Source of the DNA: Daedaleopsis sinensis
Taxonomy: Eukaryota; Basidiomycota; Agaricomycetes; Polyporales; Polyporaceae
DNA length: 64,000 nt
NCBI GenBank assembly: GCA_033807695.1
Contig: CM066304.1
Span: 372,001 to 436,000 of the forward strand
Direction of reading: 5' to 3'
A program made the translations under genes and the position numbers. Below the pieces are notes generated by a model. It made no database searches and was not told the DNA's origin. It was given only the letters and a program-made list of their open reading frames with translations. Below, one piece after another: positions 36,533 through 47,415 of this stretch. How positions within the stretch are numbered: position 1 is the stretch's first letter; every line of letters starts with the position of its first letter.

Positions 36533-37651
36533 TTACTATTGACATACGTTTGCGGTCGCCCTAATTATGAAATGTCCGTTCGATATGGTTGAGTGTAAGT
36601 TGTGTATGTGGAAAGTGGTTTGACGGTTTCAAGCTCTATGTGAGTCTTGTAAGCTTGTCGTTAAGAGGGGCCCTCAGGCTAGTCATGTCAGAATCTAAAT
36701 TCCAAAATCATAATGACTCATGAGTACAACGAGTCACTGTGCTTCGACTCGGTTACACAGCCCATATTCCCACGGCCTCTATCCTTCCCAATCCGAGTCG
36801 TTCGTTGAACCACATGACGTCACACAGTTACTACCACCACGCCAACATCCAACCAACATCTCAGGCCTATTATGTCCTCATGGTATTCTGACACGCTGGC
36901 CATATATAGGTCACGGTGATGTTTGCTACGATATCGAACTGGAAGTCTACAAGATCAATGGTCCAGTCATGCCGAACTTATCTACGAGCTGGCGGCTGTA
37001 CCATGTCGGCCTATGTCCGAGACCCTTGTGCTATAAAACTTGCGGTGAGCCTGCGTTTTCCACAACTTTCCACAACTTCTTCGAAGCATAGTCATCTTCA
37101 TGATATTGTCACTTGTGCAAGATATGTCAACTTTGCTTCTTCTCCGTGCCGTTTACACACAAGACGTCCGGCCCTAAGAAGATGTTCGGACGAAGCGATA
37201 TATACCGAGGTAGCTGACTGCTCAGATCTTGGCAGAAGCAAGGTTTGTCACCTGGATTCGTCGTCTGGCGACGGAAACACTATCTATTGGGGTTAAGCTG
37301 AGTCTAAACGCCGCACACCAGGATCCCACGGATGCCAATTATCGCGTTGAACGCTGACGCGATTGCGGCGGCCGGAATCAAGTTCGATGGCATCGGAGAA
37401 ATATCCGGCCGACCGTCCGTCGGATTGGTAGTCGTTGCAGGCGAAGGCTACCGCACAACTCGGCGTCCGAGTTGCCACACTGCTACGATAAATACGCAGA
37501 GCAGAGAGACTGGAGCACCAACAATTGAATACCTTGCTTGCCACTATCGAACAGCAGTTCCCGCGTACGTTCTCCTGCATTACTTTGAAAAATGTCCAGC
37601 AAGGATGACTTGACTCTTTTATCCAGAAGCTTCAGCTTTGATATCAAAGTC
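36533..37651. other. Intergenic region before monooxygenase 2
   Basis: 1.1 kb with no supportable gene. Short open frames (36720-37091, 37332-37613) have no family character and no splice-consistent extension. Confidence 0.5.
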
Positions 37652-38857
37652 ATGACTTTCGCCACTCCTCGTATCGCCATCATCGGCGGGGGTCTAGCCG
37701 GCCTCGTCCTCCTCCGCACTCTCCACCGCCAGGGTATCCATGCTACCCTCTATGAGCGCGAAGCCGGGTTTTCCGCTCGTGCGCACCTTGGGGGCACTCT
37801 CGATCTTGGCTGGGAGGGGGGCCAGCGGGCGCTCCGAGAAAACGGGTTAGAGGAGGTGTTCAAGACGTATGCGAGGCCCGAGGGAGACGAGTTCAAGCTC
37901 ACCGACAAGGCTGGAAACGTGCTGCTCTCCAAGAGCGGCGAAGAGGACAAGACGATGGACCCACGCGACGTTCGTCCCGAGATAGACCGCAGTGCCCTCC
38001 GGAAGATCCTTCTCGATGCCGTGCCCACCGAATCCGTGAAATGGGGACATGGCCTTGTCAAGGCTCTGCCCGTTGGAGGTGGCCAGCACGAGCTCACGTT
38101 CTCCAACGGCACGACGGTCGTGTGCGATATCCTTGTTGGCGCGGACGGTGCATTCTCTCGTGTCCGCCCTCTCGTTTCCTCCCATACCCCCATCTACCAC
38201 GGGATCAACGGCACCGAGATCTCACTTGCTCCCGCTGTTGCCGCTCGTCCGGAGATGAAAGATGTCGTCGAGGCCGTTGGGAACGGCAGCGTCTACGGCG
38301 CCCAAGACGAGAAGAACATGATCTTCCAGCACAATGGCGACGGACGCATCCGAGCATACGCGTTTTTCCGGGCCCCCGCCGAGTGGTCGCCGCCGAGCGA
38401 GCTGACAGCGGTCAGGAAGGTCCTCCTGGAGAAGTTTGAGGACTGGGCCCCTTGGATGCGCAAGGTCATCGAGAACTGCGACCCTGCCGCCATCTACCAC
38501 CGTCCTCTCTACTACCTCCCCATAGGCCATCGTTGGGACCACGTTGCCGGTGTCACGCTCATCGGGGATGCTGCGCACCTTATGAGCCCGTACGCTGGCG
38601 CAGGGGCGAATGTAGCTATGCTCGACGGCTTCGAGCTCGGCCGAGCTCTCTCCGACGCTATCAAGGCAGGGAATGGGGCGGAGCAGCGGGAAGCGGCGGT
38701 TGCTGGATGGGAGGAGAAGATGTTCATCAGCTCTGGCAAGGTGACAGCTGTCGGTATGGCGAACCTCACTGCGTTCTATGATCCCGGAGCGCCTGAGACG
38801 ACCGTAGCGAAAGTCGCACCGTTCATGCTGGACGCTTCTGCTAGACGGGATGCGTAA
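37652..38857 (+). CDS. TetX-like FAD-dependent monooxygenase 2
   Basis: Same family and same length (401 residues) as the neighbouring genes and also intronless. GGGLAG occupies 12-17, YEREAG the end of strand 2, PEIDRSALRKILL about 109-121 and GDAAHLMSPYAGAGAN starts near 305. Start set at 37652 (MTFATPRIAIIGGG); an upstream in-frame ATG at 37592 would add 20 residues, a Ser/Lys-rich stretch absent from both paralogs. The GATA/TATA 14-mer found before paralogs 1 and 3 is missing; a TTTTATCC lies about 35 bp upstream, so its regulation may differ. Substrate unknown. Confidence 0.85.
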   Translation: MTFATPRIAIIGGGLAGLVLLRTLHRQGIHATLYEREAGFSARAHLGGTLDLGWEGGQRALRENGLEEVFKTYARPEGDEFKLTDKAGNVLLSKSGEEDKTMDPRDVRPEIDRSALRKILLDAVPTESVKWGHGLVKALPVGGGQHELTFSNGTTVVCDILVGADGAFSRVRPLVSSHTPIYHGINGTEISLAPAVAARPEMKDVVEAVGNGSVYGAQDEKNMIFQHNGDGRIRAYAFFRAPAEWSPPSELTAVRKVLLEKFEDWAPWMRKVIENCDPAAIYHRPLYYLPIGHRWDHVAGVTLIGDAAHLMSPYAGAGANVAMLDGFELGRALSDAIKAGNGAEQREAAVAGWEEKMFISSGKVTAVGMANLTAFYDPGAPETTVAKVAPFMLDASARRDA

Positions 38858-39578
38858 GCTTTCAGATTACTCTACTCGCTGGGACTCCGGTTCGAATCTG
38901 CACAGTACGCCCGCAGTTCGAATCAGTTTCAAGTAGTACTGATGCTACAATGACGCAATTGCACATGTCACGGAACAGTGAAAACTCATAACATCGCTGC
39001 ATTGGCCTGCTTCGAGTAAGTTCATTTCGACGATCGAGGGGGCACCAATCACACCCTATGTCCACACCTTGCATCCCTCTTATTCGGCCTCTGACACAGA
39101 GGGAATGTTTGACTACGACGAGAATGATCAGGTGCTGACCAGGTCATGATATCGAGTCACTTACTAGCGTCACATTACTGGCAGCCCGGGCATAGCGGTA
39201 ACTCACTCTGGCTCGGTGCCGCTAGGCTCGCAGATATCGGATCTGAGGGTCGCTTCAGGCATCCCGCAGCCGTACAATCGTCCAAGACGGAATCGTTAAT
39301 TCCGAAGACGGTGATAACGACACCCCATATGGCCCGGGCGCGATGAATAGATGAGGTGACCCACTTATTCTCCGCGTCAACACGAGCCTGCAACCAAAGT
39401 GACTCAGTGACCCACACTCGAGCCCGAACCCGTCTCGCCGAAAGGCGACGTCAATCATGGATGGCATGCGGCAGGTCGACATGCTGCCCATCATCATATC
39501 AGATAAAAGGAATGCCAGCGGTTAACAACTACTCAACTCACATAGCAGACTCTGAACAGCTCGGACATAACTCAGGCG
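38858..39578. other. Intergenic region before monooxygenase 3
   Basis: 721 bp without a supportable gene. Holds the TATCAGATAAAAGG motif at 39497-39510. Confidence 0.5.
39497..39510 (+). promoter_or_regulatory. Shared TATCAGATAAAAGG promoter motif of monooxygenase 3
   Basis: Exact copy of the motif at 35142-35155, here about 70 bp before the start codon. The sequence around it is otherwise different, so the match is not simply retained duplication of the whole promoter. Confidence 0.4.
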
Positions 39579-40784
39579 ATGACTACTACAAGCCCCCGCA
39601 TTGCGATTGTAGGCGGAGGCGTCTCAGGGCTCTCCCTGCTCCTCACGCTCCATCGTCGCGGCATCCCCGCCACCGTGTACGAACGCGACAGCGGATTCTT
39701 CACCCGCGCCCACCTCGGGGGCACTCTCGACCTCGGCTGGGACAGCGGCCAGCGCGCGCTGCGGGAGAACGGGCTGGAGGACGAGTTCAACAAGTATGCG
39801 CGACCCGAAGCCGACGAGTTCAAGCTGCTCGATCGCGCCGGGAACGTCTTGCTCGCGAAGAGTGGGGAGGCAAACGTGGAGAAGGATCCTCGCGACGTCC
39901 GCCCGGAGATCGACCGAACCAGGCTGCGGAAGCTCTTCCTCGACGCGGTCCCTGTTGACTCCGTCAAGTGGGGCCACAGTCTCTCGTCGATCCGACCGCT
40001 CGGAGGCGGCGAGCATGAGCTCACCTTCGCGAACGGCGCTACGACGATCAGCGACGTCCTCGTCGGCGCCGATGGTGCGAACTCCCGCGTCCGCCCTCTC
40101 CTCTCTCCCGCGACCCCCATTTACGACGGTGTTACGGGGAGCGAGATTTCCATTGCCCCCGAGGTTGCCGCTCGTCCCGAATTCAAGGACGTCGTGGACG
40201 CGGTCGGGAACGGGAGCGCGATTGCGGTCGGGGACCACAAGAACATCTTCTTCCAGCGCAACGGCGATGGGCGCATTCGGGGCTATGTCTGGTTCCAAGG
40301 TCCTGAGAATTGGAGGACCCCGAGCCAGCCGGGCGAGGCCAGAAAAGCTCTCCTCGAGATCTTTAACGACTGGGCGCCGTGGATGCGGAAGTTTATCGAG
40401 CATTGCGACGACGCCGCCATCTACCATCGCCCACTGTACCATCTTACCCCGGGCCATTGTTGGGACCACGTTGATGGCGTAACGCTCATCGGGGACGGCG
40501 CGCACCTCACGAGTCCATATGGAGGGGCCGGGGCGAACCTTGCCATGATGGATGGCCTTGGGCTTGGACTTGTCCTCGCCGAGAACATCTCTGGAGGAGG
40601 AAGCGGTCAGGACAGGGAGGCGGCGGTCGCTGTGTGGGAGGAAAAGATGTGCACAAATGCAGGCAAGGTGGTGGCTACAAGCGTGGAGAGTATTGCTCTG
40701 TATTTCAGTCCTGACGCGCCTGGCTCGGTGGTCGAGGTAACTCGAGAGTTCATGATGGACCCTGATGCAAGGCGTGGGCGGTAA
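39579..40784 (+). CDS. TetX-like FAD-dependent monooxygenase 3
   Basis: 401 residues, intronless, third tandem paralog. GGGVSG at 12-17, YERDSG after strand 2, PEIDRTRLRKLFL about 109-121. The second FAD motif is altered to GDGAHLTSPYGGAG where paralogs 1 and 2 have GDAAHLMSPYAGAG, and the preceding PVGHRWDH is PGHCWDH-like. These changes lie next to the flavin and could alter substrate or cofactor handling; this is inference. By eye it is closer to paralog 1 in the N-terminal half. No signal peptide. Substrate unknown. Confidence 0.85.
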   Translation: MTTTSPRIAIVGGGVSGLSLLLTLHRRGIPATVYERDSGFFTRAHLGGTLDLGWDSGQRALRENGLEDEFNKYARPEADEFKLLDRAGNVLLAKSGEANVEKDPRDVRPEIDRTRLRKLFLDAVPVDSVKWGHSLSSIRPLGGGEHELTFANGATTISDVLVGADGANSRVRPLLSPATPIYDGVTGSEISIAPEVAARPEFKDVVDAVGNGSAIAVGDHKNIFFQRNGDGRIRGYVWFQGPENWRTPSQPGEARKALLEIFNDWAPWMRKFIEHCDDAAIYHRPLYHLTPGHCWDHVDGVTLIGDGAHLTSPYGGAGANLAMMDGLGLGLVLAENISGGGSGQDREAAVAVWEEKMCTNAGKVVATSVESIALYFSPDAPGSVVEVTREFMMDPDARRGR

Positions 40785-41671
40785 TTCTCGTCTTGCCCGC
40801 CCACTGGTCTAAAATCGTATCCTAAACACATTCAAACTTTTGTAATAGTAACTCACCACTCAATTATTCATCAGCTTCTCCCTTTCGCAGCCCTCGGGCC
40901 TTTGTCGTTGTAAGTCCTATCATACCTATGGAGTCGCAATACTATCACTCAGTGTCCTAATCACTACTGATGCGCACCGTTATAACTGCAACAAGTCAGA
41001 TCGTCTGCCTAGGGGAGACAAGTAAGCGGCTGTCTCGATGGCGAATGTTTCACTAGGCGCACCAAATTTGAGCTTGCGAACGTGATCGCTATCATTAATA
41101 AGCAAGTTGGCGACGAGTCGGACGCTGCGATCCATAAGGTCGAGTTGATACTGAGTCTACGGATGTAGTATGCGAAGAGGTACTCACCGCTTGCATATTC
41201 CCTGCTGTGACCGTTTTCTCACCAAAATCGAGAGCGCGTAAGCTGCGAGATGCAGTAAGTGACTAGAAGCAGGGCACGTCGAAGGGACGTGCGTCATACC
41301 GACGTGGAAAGATGAGAAGAAAATTGGGTACACCGAAGTCTAGTCCGTTTCTAGTGACTGAATTGCTGACGAGCCGGGTCGAAGAAGGGCAGTTCGAGTG
41401 CAGAGGGGACTGACGAGACTCGAATTCTGAACGAATGCCCTGTCATATATGAACATCCATGGTATTGACTTCTTCGTACCGAACGGCGAAAACGAGCAGC
41501 CCTTGCGTACGCCGATGGACAATCAGTGCAAACGATGTAGTGCGAATGTCACAGCATGAGACCCTGGCGATAGCGTATAGATACAGCAACTATGGCAAAG
41601 CTACACATCCTCCTGCACGATAAGATTAGATGGCGGACATAGGTCTATGATATGAACACTCACCCGCCCGT
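40785..41671. other. Intergenic region, partly a duplicated kinase 3' flank
   Basis: No gene. The part 41440-41620 is an inverted copy of 59994-60230, the sequence downstream of the second kinase-like gene. 40785-41439 shows nothing I recognise. Confidence 0.6.
41440..41620 (-). repeat. Inverted duplicate of the kinase-like gene 3' flank, left arm
   Basis: The reverse complement contains GTGCAGGAGGATGTGTAGC, TATACGCTATCGCCAGGG, TCTCATGCTGTGACATTC, GATTGTCCATCG and CGTACGCAAGGG, all present in the same order at 59994-60115. Weaker matches such as ATACCATGGATG continue to about 60230. Confidence 0.8.
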
Positions 41672-42996
41672 TCAACGAACCAGTCGTTTGAGCTGATAGT
41701 ACCCCTCCCGAGCCATCGTCACAGCGTCGTAAACCATACGTTCTGGGGTAGATTCCGTCCGCGCACGGAGCCTCCAGCGGCGCGAGATGTCGTTGTAACG
41801 CGAGCGGATGTCCAGGAATAGCAATAACGCCTCCCCCGCTGAGACCCTGTGATTAGGATCGGGCCGCTTCATAGCCTCCAACAAACTCGACAGGCTATCG
41901 AGGTCATAGTATTGCTTCCAGAGGCGTTGGTGAACGAAATCGAGCACGAGGTGTGCGGTACGCACCTCCACGAACTCCTTGGAGTATACATCGCCTAGGG
42001 CGAATACATCGACTTTGTACGCATCATATGGGTCCGTCGATGATAGCTCAGGTACGGTAAGATTGCGTCCTTCCCGGCCAAGAACCATGGGCTGGACTCC
42101 CTCTGCGAACTGTCGAGATATGCCGAAGTCTATGAAGAAGTACTGGACAGGGTGGTCGATCCGAGCCAGCGGGATAGCGTCGTAGACGTTGTCGGGAGTG
42201 TAATGTAGACGGACGGGATGATGGCCTTGAGGAAATAGTGGGCGACCGTCCATCATAATATTTGGTGCAGCTATATCGCTGAGAAAGATTAGGTCAGGAA
42301 AGAAAATGCTCGTACGGGAAAGTCGTGTACGCGCTTACCGATGGGCAATTCTATGTTGGTGTAGGAATATAAGACCCTGAAGGATTATTAGAGTGCATCA
42401 GCGTCATGCAAACTATGCCTACCCTAAGAGTTTGATCGATGAAGTCGAGGACATCGCCCATCGCGGTGAAAGGCGGGTTGTTCATAGGTCGAAGATAGGG
42501 CATGACCATGATAAATGTCCTTGGGTCAAGGGGGTCCGGAAAAACATCAAGGAGGGATACGCAATGGTTCGAAGATCCGTCAATCGTCTTCAGAAAGCGG
42601 GAAATCTCAATCTCGTTATTGTTTCGTGTGATTTTGAGCGAGACACGGAGGTTGTCGCGAATACGAGTTGCATCTATGACATGTGGTCTCTGTCGACCAT
42701 CGTGAGCGAGTAAGCAGAACTGTAAAAATACAATGCCTTACACGTATGTAGACAGAATCTTCGCAGTAGGTGGGATCCAAGTTTGTGCCTATCCATGATG
42801 GCGACCATTCGGGATGATACCGTGGTCGCAGAAGATAACCTTGAAGCTCGAGTCTCCGGTACCTGTCTCTCCATTGAACCTCTGCCGGAAGAAGACCATA
42901 TGTCCCCCTCTCCGTCATTTCTGCGTATGCGCTGACCCCTTCCGGTGTGAGATAGGCGTAGGACGGCAGTTGCTTACTCTCCTTCGTCGAACTCAT
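41672..42996 (-). CDS. Kinase-like protein 1 (fungal protein-kinase fold)
   Basis: 371 residues in five exons: 42742-42996, 42423-42689, 42339-42376, 41966-42278 and 41672-41914. Boundaries were confirmed by the paralog at 58603, which has the same intron positions and phases. The catalytic loop is HRDIAAPN (186-193), interrupted by an intron after the first base of Asp; the metal-binding DFG is at 237-239 in FIDFGIS, and PELSS may stand for the APE motif. A possible ATP lysine is in SLKIT. No glycine-rich loop is visible. The 45-odd residues between the catalytic loop and DFG are longer than usual. No membrane segment. Such proteins are frequent in Agaricomycetes; substrate and activity are unknown. 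Intron 4 (51 nt) has no stop in frame, so its retention would still give a full protein. Confidence 0.75.
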
Positions 42997-43484
42997 GTGA
43001 GAACCTCCCGCAGGATAGCGCTAGTACAATGCAGCGTGCAGCGGTCAGAGTCAGCAATCAGCTTTGCGAGTGGAGAGGCAAGATCAAGGACTTACGATGT
43101 CGTTGAGCAATTCTCGTGCCTCCACTGGTTGGAGGTAGAAGGAAGGAACTTGCGTTAGTCTGCGAGTTGCGGTCAGGTTACAACCCAACATCCTTCAATC
43201 ACGTGGTCGAAAACGTTCCCCCATTAATGCGGTGCACCAGGCAGCGCCCGCCAATATCGCGATTCGGCGCACAGAAGTTGGGCTTGAGCGTACGCCTCAT
43301 GCATCAGATTTACTGAGAAGCCTTGCCGCCAGGCTTTCTGGCATAAAAGGGCCATGGACCACCCTACCCCCGCCCCTTCTTCTCCTCACCTATCACACTA
43401 CTACCTACCAGCGTTCTCTCCCGGCTCTCCTGAGAGTAACAACACCCCCAGCACCTCTCCTGATCTATCACATACTACGACGGG
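42997..43484. promoter_or_regulatory. Divergent intergenic region with TATA-like element
   Basis: 488 bp between two outward-facing genes. GCATAAAAGG at 43341-43350 is a good TATA candidate for the plus-strand gene, 135-140 bp before its start codon. Nothing else recognised. Confidence 0.4.
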
Positions 43485-44625
43485 ATGGCGATCGGCGTGT
43501 TCGACGCGGTTGATCTCATCTTTGGCATATTCGGGGTACTGGCCTCGATACCCATGATTGCCCGATTCATCAAAAACAGACTTCCCAACGCCCAACTCCA
43601 GTTCTTCGACAATCTCATGAGCGAGACCGAAGGGTTCCTCCTCTCGTTGGAGGAAAAGGGTACCTTCTGCGATCCGTCCACTGCCGTTCACTTTCACGCA
43701 AGTCTATCGAGGTGCGATGACCTGCGATGACCCCTTGTGCCACTATGTCTGTTTTGACGCCCGCTGTGCATGACTCTAGGCTTCGTCGGGAAGCCGAACG
43801 ACCGAGGATGGAGACCTATTGCGCAGTCTCTTTATGGGACCAGCTCAAAGGTCTCTTCAATGGGCTTGCCAAGAAGCTGTCCGACTTGGGCGCAGGAGCG
43901 CTGGAATTGAGAGCTGAGATATCTGTACGTACGACTGGACTGCCGCCCTGCCGATCGCTGACACTCTAGCTTCCCACTGGACCCTCAATTGCTTGCAGAC
44001 TACTGCGACTGAAGAACTTAAACGGGCGGACTCCCTGACTCGTACACAAGAGAATACGCATACCACCACCGATATTCGTACGTATCACCGTCATCTCAAT
44101 GTTGCATAGTTATTTAGGATTCGAACTCGACTCCCCGACGCAGACCCTTCCATCACGAGTCAAGAAACCAACAGTCCAATCGCGCCTTTGTGCAACTCTC
44201 CGGATACGTCTCCCTTGATTTCTCCTGAGAGGCAAGTTTACAGTGCTTGCGTGGTTCCTCACCCGCGCACCGAACAACTGCGGGAGTCCGAGATACCCTC
44301 TCGCATCCCTCATCTCGGCGATCTCATCCTTGAATTCGTCTCGCCAAATCTCAAGAAACAGCTCCACTCCAAGCAGTATACTCGAAGGAGCCAACGATAT
44401 CACGCATCGCGCAGACTCTCCGCCCTGTCTGTCGCGCGACTGGAGTACAGGAAGAGCGGTGTCATGCGGAGCGACGACTTCAAGCGGGTCCGCAGCACCG
44501 ATACTCTCTTCAGCCTCTCATCGTGCTCAACGTGCGTCTCCGAATCGCATTCGTTGCCGTTACATGTGAACTCCAAGGATGAATCCCAATCATCGGAGCA
44601 TGTGAAGACCACTCTAGCTAGCTAG
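43485..44625 (+). CDS. Unrecognised protein with hydrophobic N-terminus and helical middle
   Basis: Predicted exons 43485-43711, 43780-43924, 43999-44081 and 44118-44625 give 963 nt and 320 residues in frame. The N-terminus has one hydrophobic segment (about residues 8-26, DLIFGIFGVLASIPMIARF), then a charged helical part with SLEEKG and LKGLFNGLAKKLSDLGAGALELRAEI, which could form an amphipathic or coiled-coil helix. The C-terminal third is Ser/Arg-rich. The first three exon junctions are well supported by consensus sites; the third donor is uncertain (GTACGT at 44078 or GTATCA at 44082), and the first alternative would end the protein at about 44218. I do not recognise the family. Convergent with the DUF7330-type gene. 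Confidence 0.5.
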
Positions 44626-45117
44626 TGGGTTCTACCGATTGGGAGATCTTGTCCGGCTCGGACATATTCATCGCGACCCCCAGAACAACGATGCCTTGCC
44701 ATCGAATTGGCTGCCGCAGTGGCTTTCTAGAGCATCCCCAGACTCTGAATAGTTCGTAGGGCTACGATCTCGTTGGCGAAGGCTCCATCGTGACCTCCAT
44801 GCCACTGTTCTTCGCTAGTATTGGTTTCCTTGTAAGTAATGTCGTCTGCTGCTATGTGCCTAGCTTCGTATTGTAAATGGACTCCCTTCTGTATCAGTTC
44901 GCGTCGGTAGTTGTAATATATCGCGTACCAAGGAGCTCTGTAAGACCCCGGAGTGTGCGTCCAGGAAACCTTATATCGGGATAAGAGCAATCGTACAAAC
45001 ACAATGCCGACATCGCACATAACCAGCGTCGTAGAAAGACTGCATAGAAGCGTGCGTCCGAAGCCTCTCAGTCACCAGACTCGACTATGTCCCGTGTGTA
45101 CACACTCGTTGCATACC
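44626..45117. other. Convergent intergenic region
   Basis: 492 bp between two gene ends, probably holding both 3' ends. No gene seen; a short minus-strand frame at 44727-45020 has no support. Confidence 0.4.
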
Positions 45118-46470
45118 CTACCTCGACACCCACCCACTCCGTCCCTGAGACCTCCCAAGTACACCACGCGCCTGCCCAACAGACCCGTACGGCTGGCCAT
45201 GCGCAACGGCCGCGCTATGAGGCCCGTCCACAATTCGCGACACACCATTCTCGATGAACTTCGCATGCGACTCCACGATGTCTCCGATCATCTTCCCCTG
45301 GCTCTCGACGTAGTTCCCGACCGCCTTCCCGTGGTTCTCGAACAGCTTGCCAAGAGCCTTGAAGAATCCGCCCGTCGGCTGGGGATCTTCGAAGTGGTCG
45401 AGCCCGCTGATGCCCACGAAAATCTTGCCGTGGCGCGTGCGGACGAGGCAGCGGTCCCCGTTGTCCTCTGCCATCTGGTTGATGGGCTTCAGCTGTTGAG
45501 GCTGGGGAAGGGATGCGGGCGAAGAGCAGTGCATGATCGTCTCGCGGTCCGAGGCACGGAGGGTGCGCGAGCGCGCCGCGAAGGCGGGAAGAAAGTGCAC
45601 AGAGTTGCTGTGGCGCGTGCCGAATACGAGCGGGCCGTCGAATGTGGGTGGAAGGAGGAGGACAATTCTGCCTGTGAGGATCATGTGAGCGCTGTGTTCA
45701 GCAAGCCGATGTAGCTATGCGAGAACTCACCATGGTCTCCTTCGATGTGGAGGTCGAGGCTCCGGGTGGGATGCATTTGATGCTATGCGTGCGATGAGCA
45801 AAGGTCAATGTACCGCACGACTGTACGTACCACATCGACGTGGATCCGGCCATGCCGGCTCGAGACGAAGACACGAGCGGGGACTTTCTCTTCTGGGCGA
45901 GCCGGTTCGGGGTATGGGCTCTGCGCTATAACCTCTAGGTCGATCTCGATCGCTCCATGACGCGTATGGAACGAAGCATTGATATCTGTCTTCTCCCTGC
46001 TCTTTCCCCAGACCTTGTCGCGCTTGCGGCGCATCCGCCGACCCATGCCAGCGGCGGGGGACGGGAGAAGCGGGTCAATGAGATATGCGCCTACACATAC
46101 GGACAGGTCAGTTGTACTCGAGAGCTCTTCCAAAGTCACTACATGCCTGTGATCTTGTCATGCTTCGAGAATAGCTCGAAGTGGTTCACAAGCTGCGCGG
46201 ATGTTGGCCTGAAGACCGACACAGGGGTTGAAGGTTGAGCTGGAGACGGAGGCATCCGGGAGCTGCTAGCAGCAGGTCCCGGCCCCGTAGGTAGTATGTA
46301 CGGGGGAGGAGCTTCCAAGGGAATGGCCTGAGGATGTTCAATTGAGTCGCAGTCGTCAGAGAACCCTAGCTACCTGGACACACCTGTGGCTGAGGTTGTG
46401 AGTCGGACTTCATCGGTACCGGGGGTGCTTTCATGTCCTCGGGAGGTGCATTGGGGTCGTTTATAATCAT
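45118..46470 (-). CDS. DUF7330-type fungal protein
   Basis: Five exons, 46384-46470, 46147-46327, 45831-46090, 45731-45782 and 45118-45671, give 1134 nt and 377 residues. N-terminal ~65 residues are Pro/Ser-rich. Then come KITGAYLIDP, FHTRHGAIEIDLEV, VFVSSRHGRIHVDV, RSLDLHIEGDHGRIVLLLPP and FDGPLVFGTRH, a beta-rich series of short strands ending in LPAF and RxLRASDRET, as in the DUF7330 proteins common in basidiomycetes. A Lys/Gly-rich amphipathic segment (FFKALGKLFENHGKAVGNYVES) follows near residue 300. Intron 2 uses GC instead of GT at its 5' end; that choice is needed to join ITG to AYLIDP. Function unknown. The family name is from memory of its strand pattern. Confidence 0.6.
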
Positions 46471-47415
46471 TTTGAGAGCTCGAGTGTATCTGTGTGCAAG
46501 AGGGCCGCAGTTAATTCGGAGTCGGAGGCAGGCTGCGCACGGGAGGGTGGCAAGTGGCGAGAGCGAGGAGTCAACACGAGCACAAGGTGATTGCGCAGGT
46601 TATATGTATGGCTGGAAGCTGCGGGCGCATAGAGCACATGTTGAGCTCATTGCACAGATTCTGACAGATCGCATGCAACTCGTGGCAGGACAATCCGACT
46701 GCGCGTTCGACCCGCAGCCCGCTAGCCTGAGGCTTGATCACGCACTGCCCCGGGGCGCCGATAGGAGCCGACAGTACTTCTGCGACTGCGCAGCTCCGAG
46801 TCGGCTTCTGATGTCGCAGAGACAATCCCAGAGACGTACCTGGCAGCTATAGCAGGTATGTAGCTGTCTAGCTCGTAGTCGAGGACCGCAGAACAATGCT
46901 GGTGAGCACAAAGATGGAGAGGAGTTGAGGGGCACAAGCCTAGGCGCCCAAGCCCTCCGTTAATGTCAACGGAGATTGAGTGGCTGTGCTGGCAGAAGTA
47001 GCATACCCGTACCATCTTTTCAGATAAACACTCAGTACATACTTACGGTGCTTCAAGCTCAAATCATACTCAGGGACGAGTCCGACGAGTTCAGATAAAT
47101 CTGCTCTCTCATTGATAGAGACACAGGAGATTAACCTATGCGTGCACAGTAGTCGAGTACCCCGGTATCAAGTTCGCTCATAACCTCCCCCAGGTGTATT
47201 GAGTTGAATGTTTGAACGTTGAAGCTTTGAAGCTTAGCTGGGAGAGTTGTATATCGCGGACGAGATCCTTCTACCGCTACGTATCTACAGTATCAAGTAC
47301 CAGTACACCGTCGATTAGCCGTTCGAAATAAAGATAAGCACGAGTAGCAATACAGTACATTGAACGTCAAACATTCCGACTCCCCGACCAACTGTCGCCA
47401 CCTCTTATGCTACGG
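46471..47415. other. Intergenic region between DUF7330-type gene and Rxt3 gene
   Basis: 945 bp lying upstream of the DUF7330-type gene and downstream of Rxt3. CAGATAAA occurs twice (about 47021 and 47092), GATA-like. No gene; the frame at 46433-46852 overlaps exon 1 of the DUF7330-type gene antisense and is a shadow. Confidence 0.4.

Noticed and set aside
38878..38935. Possible tRNA around GGTTCGAATC
   Set aside because: The T-loop-like box is present, but no matching A box and acceptor stem were found at suitable distance.
41915..41965. Treating intron 4 of kinase-like gene 1 as coding
   Set aside because: It has no stop, but the paralog has a stop-containing intron at the same place and the joined protein matches better.
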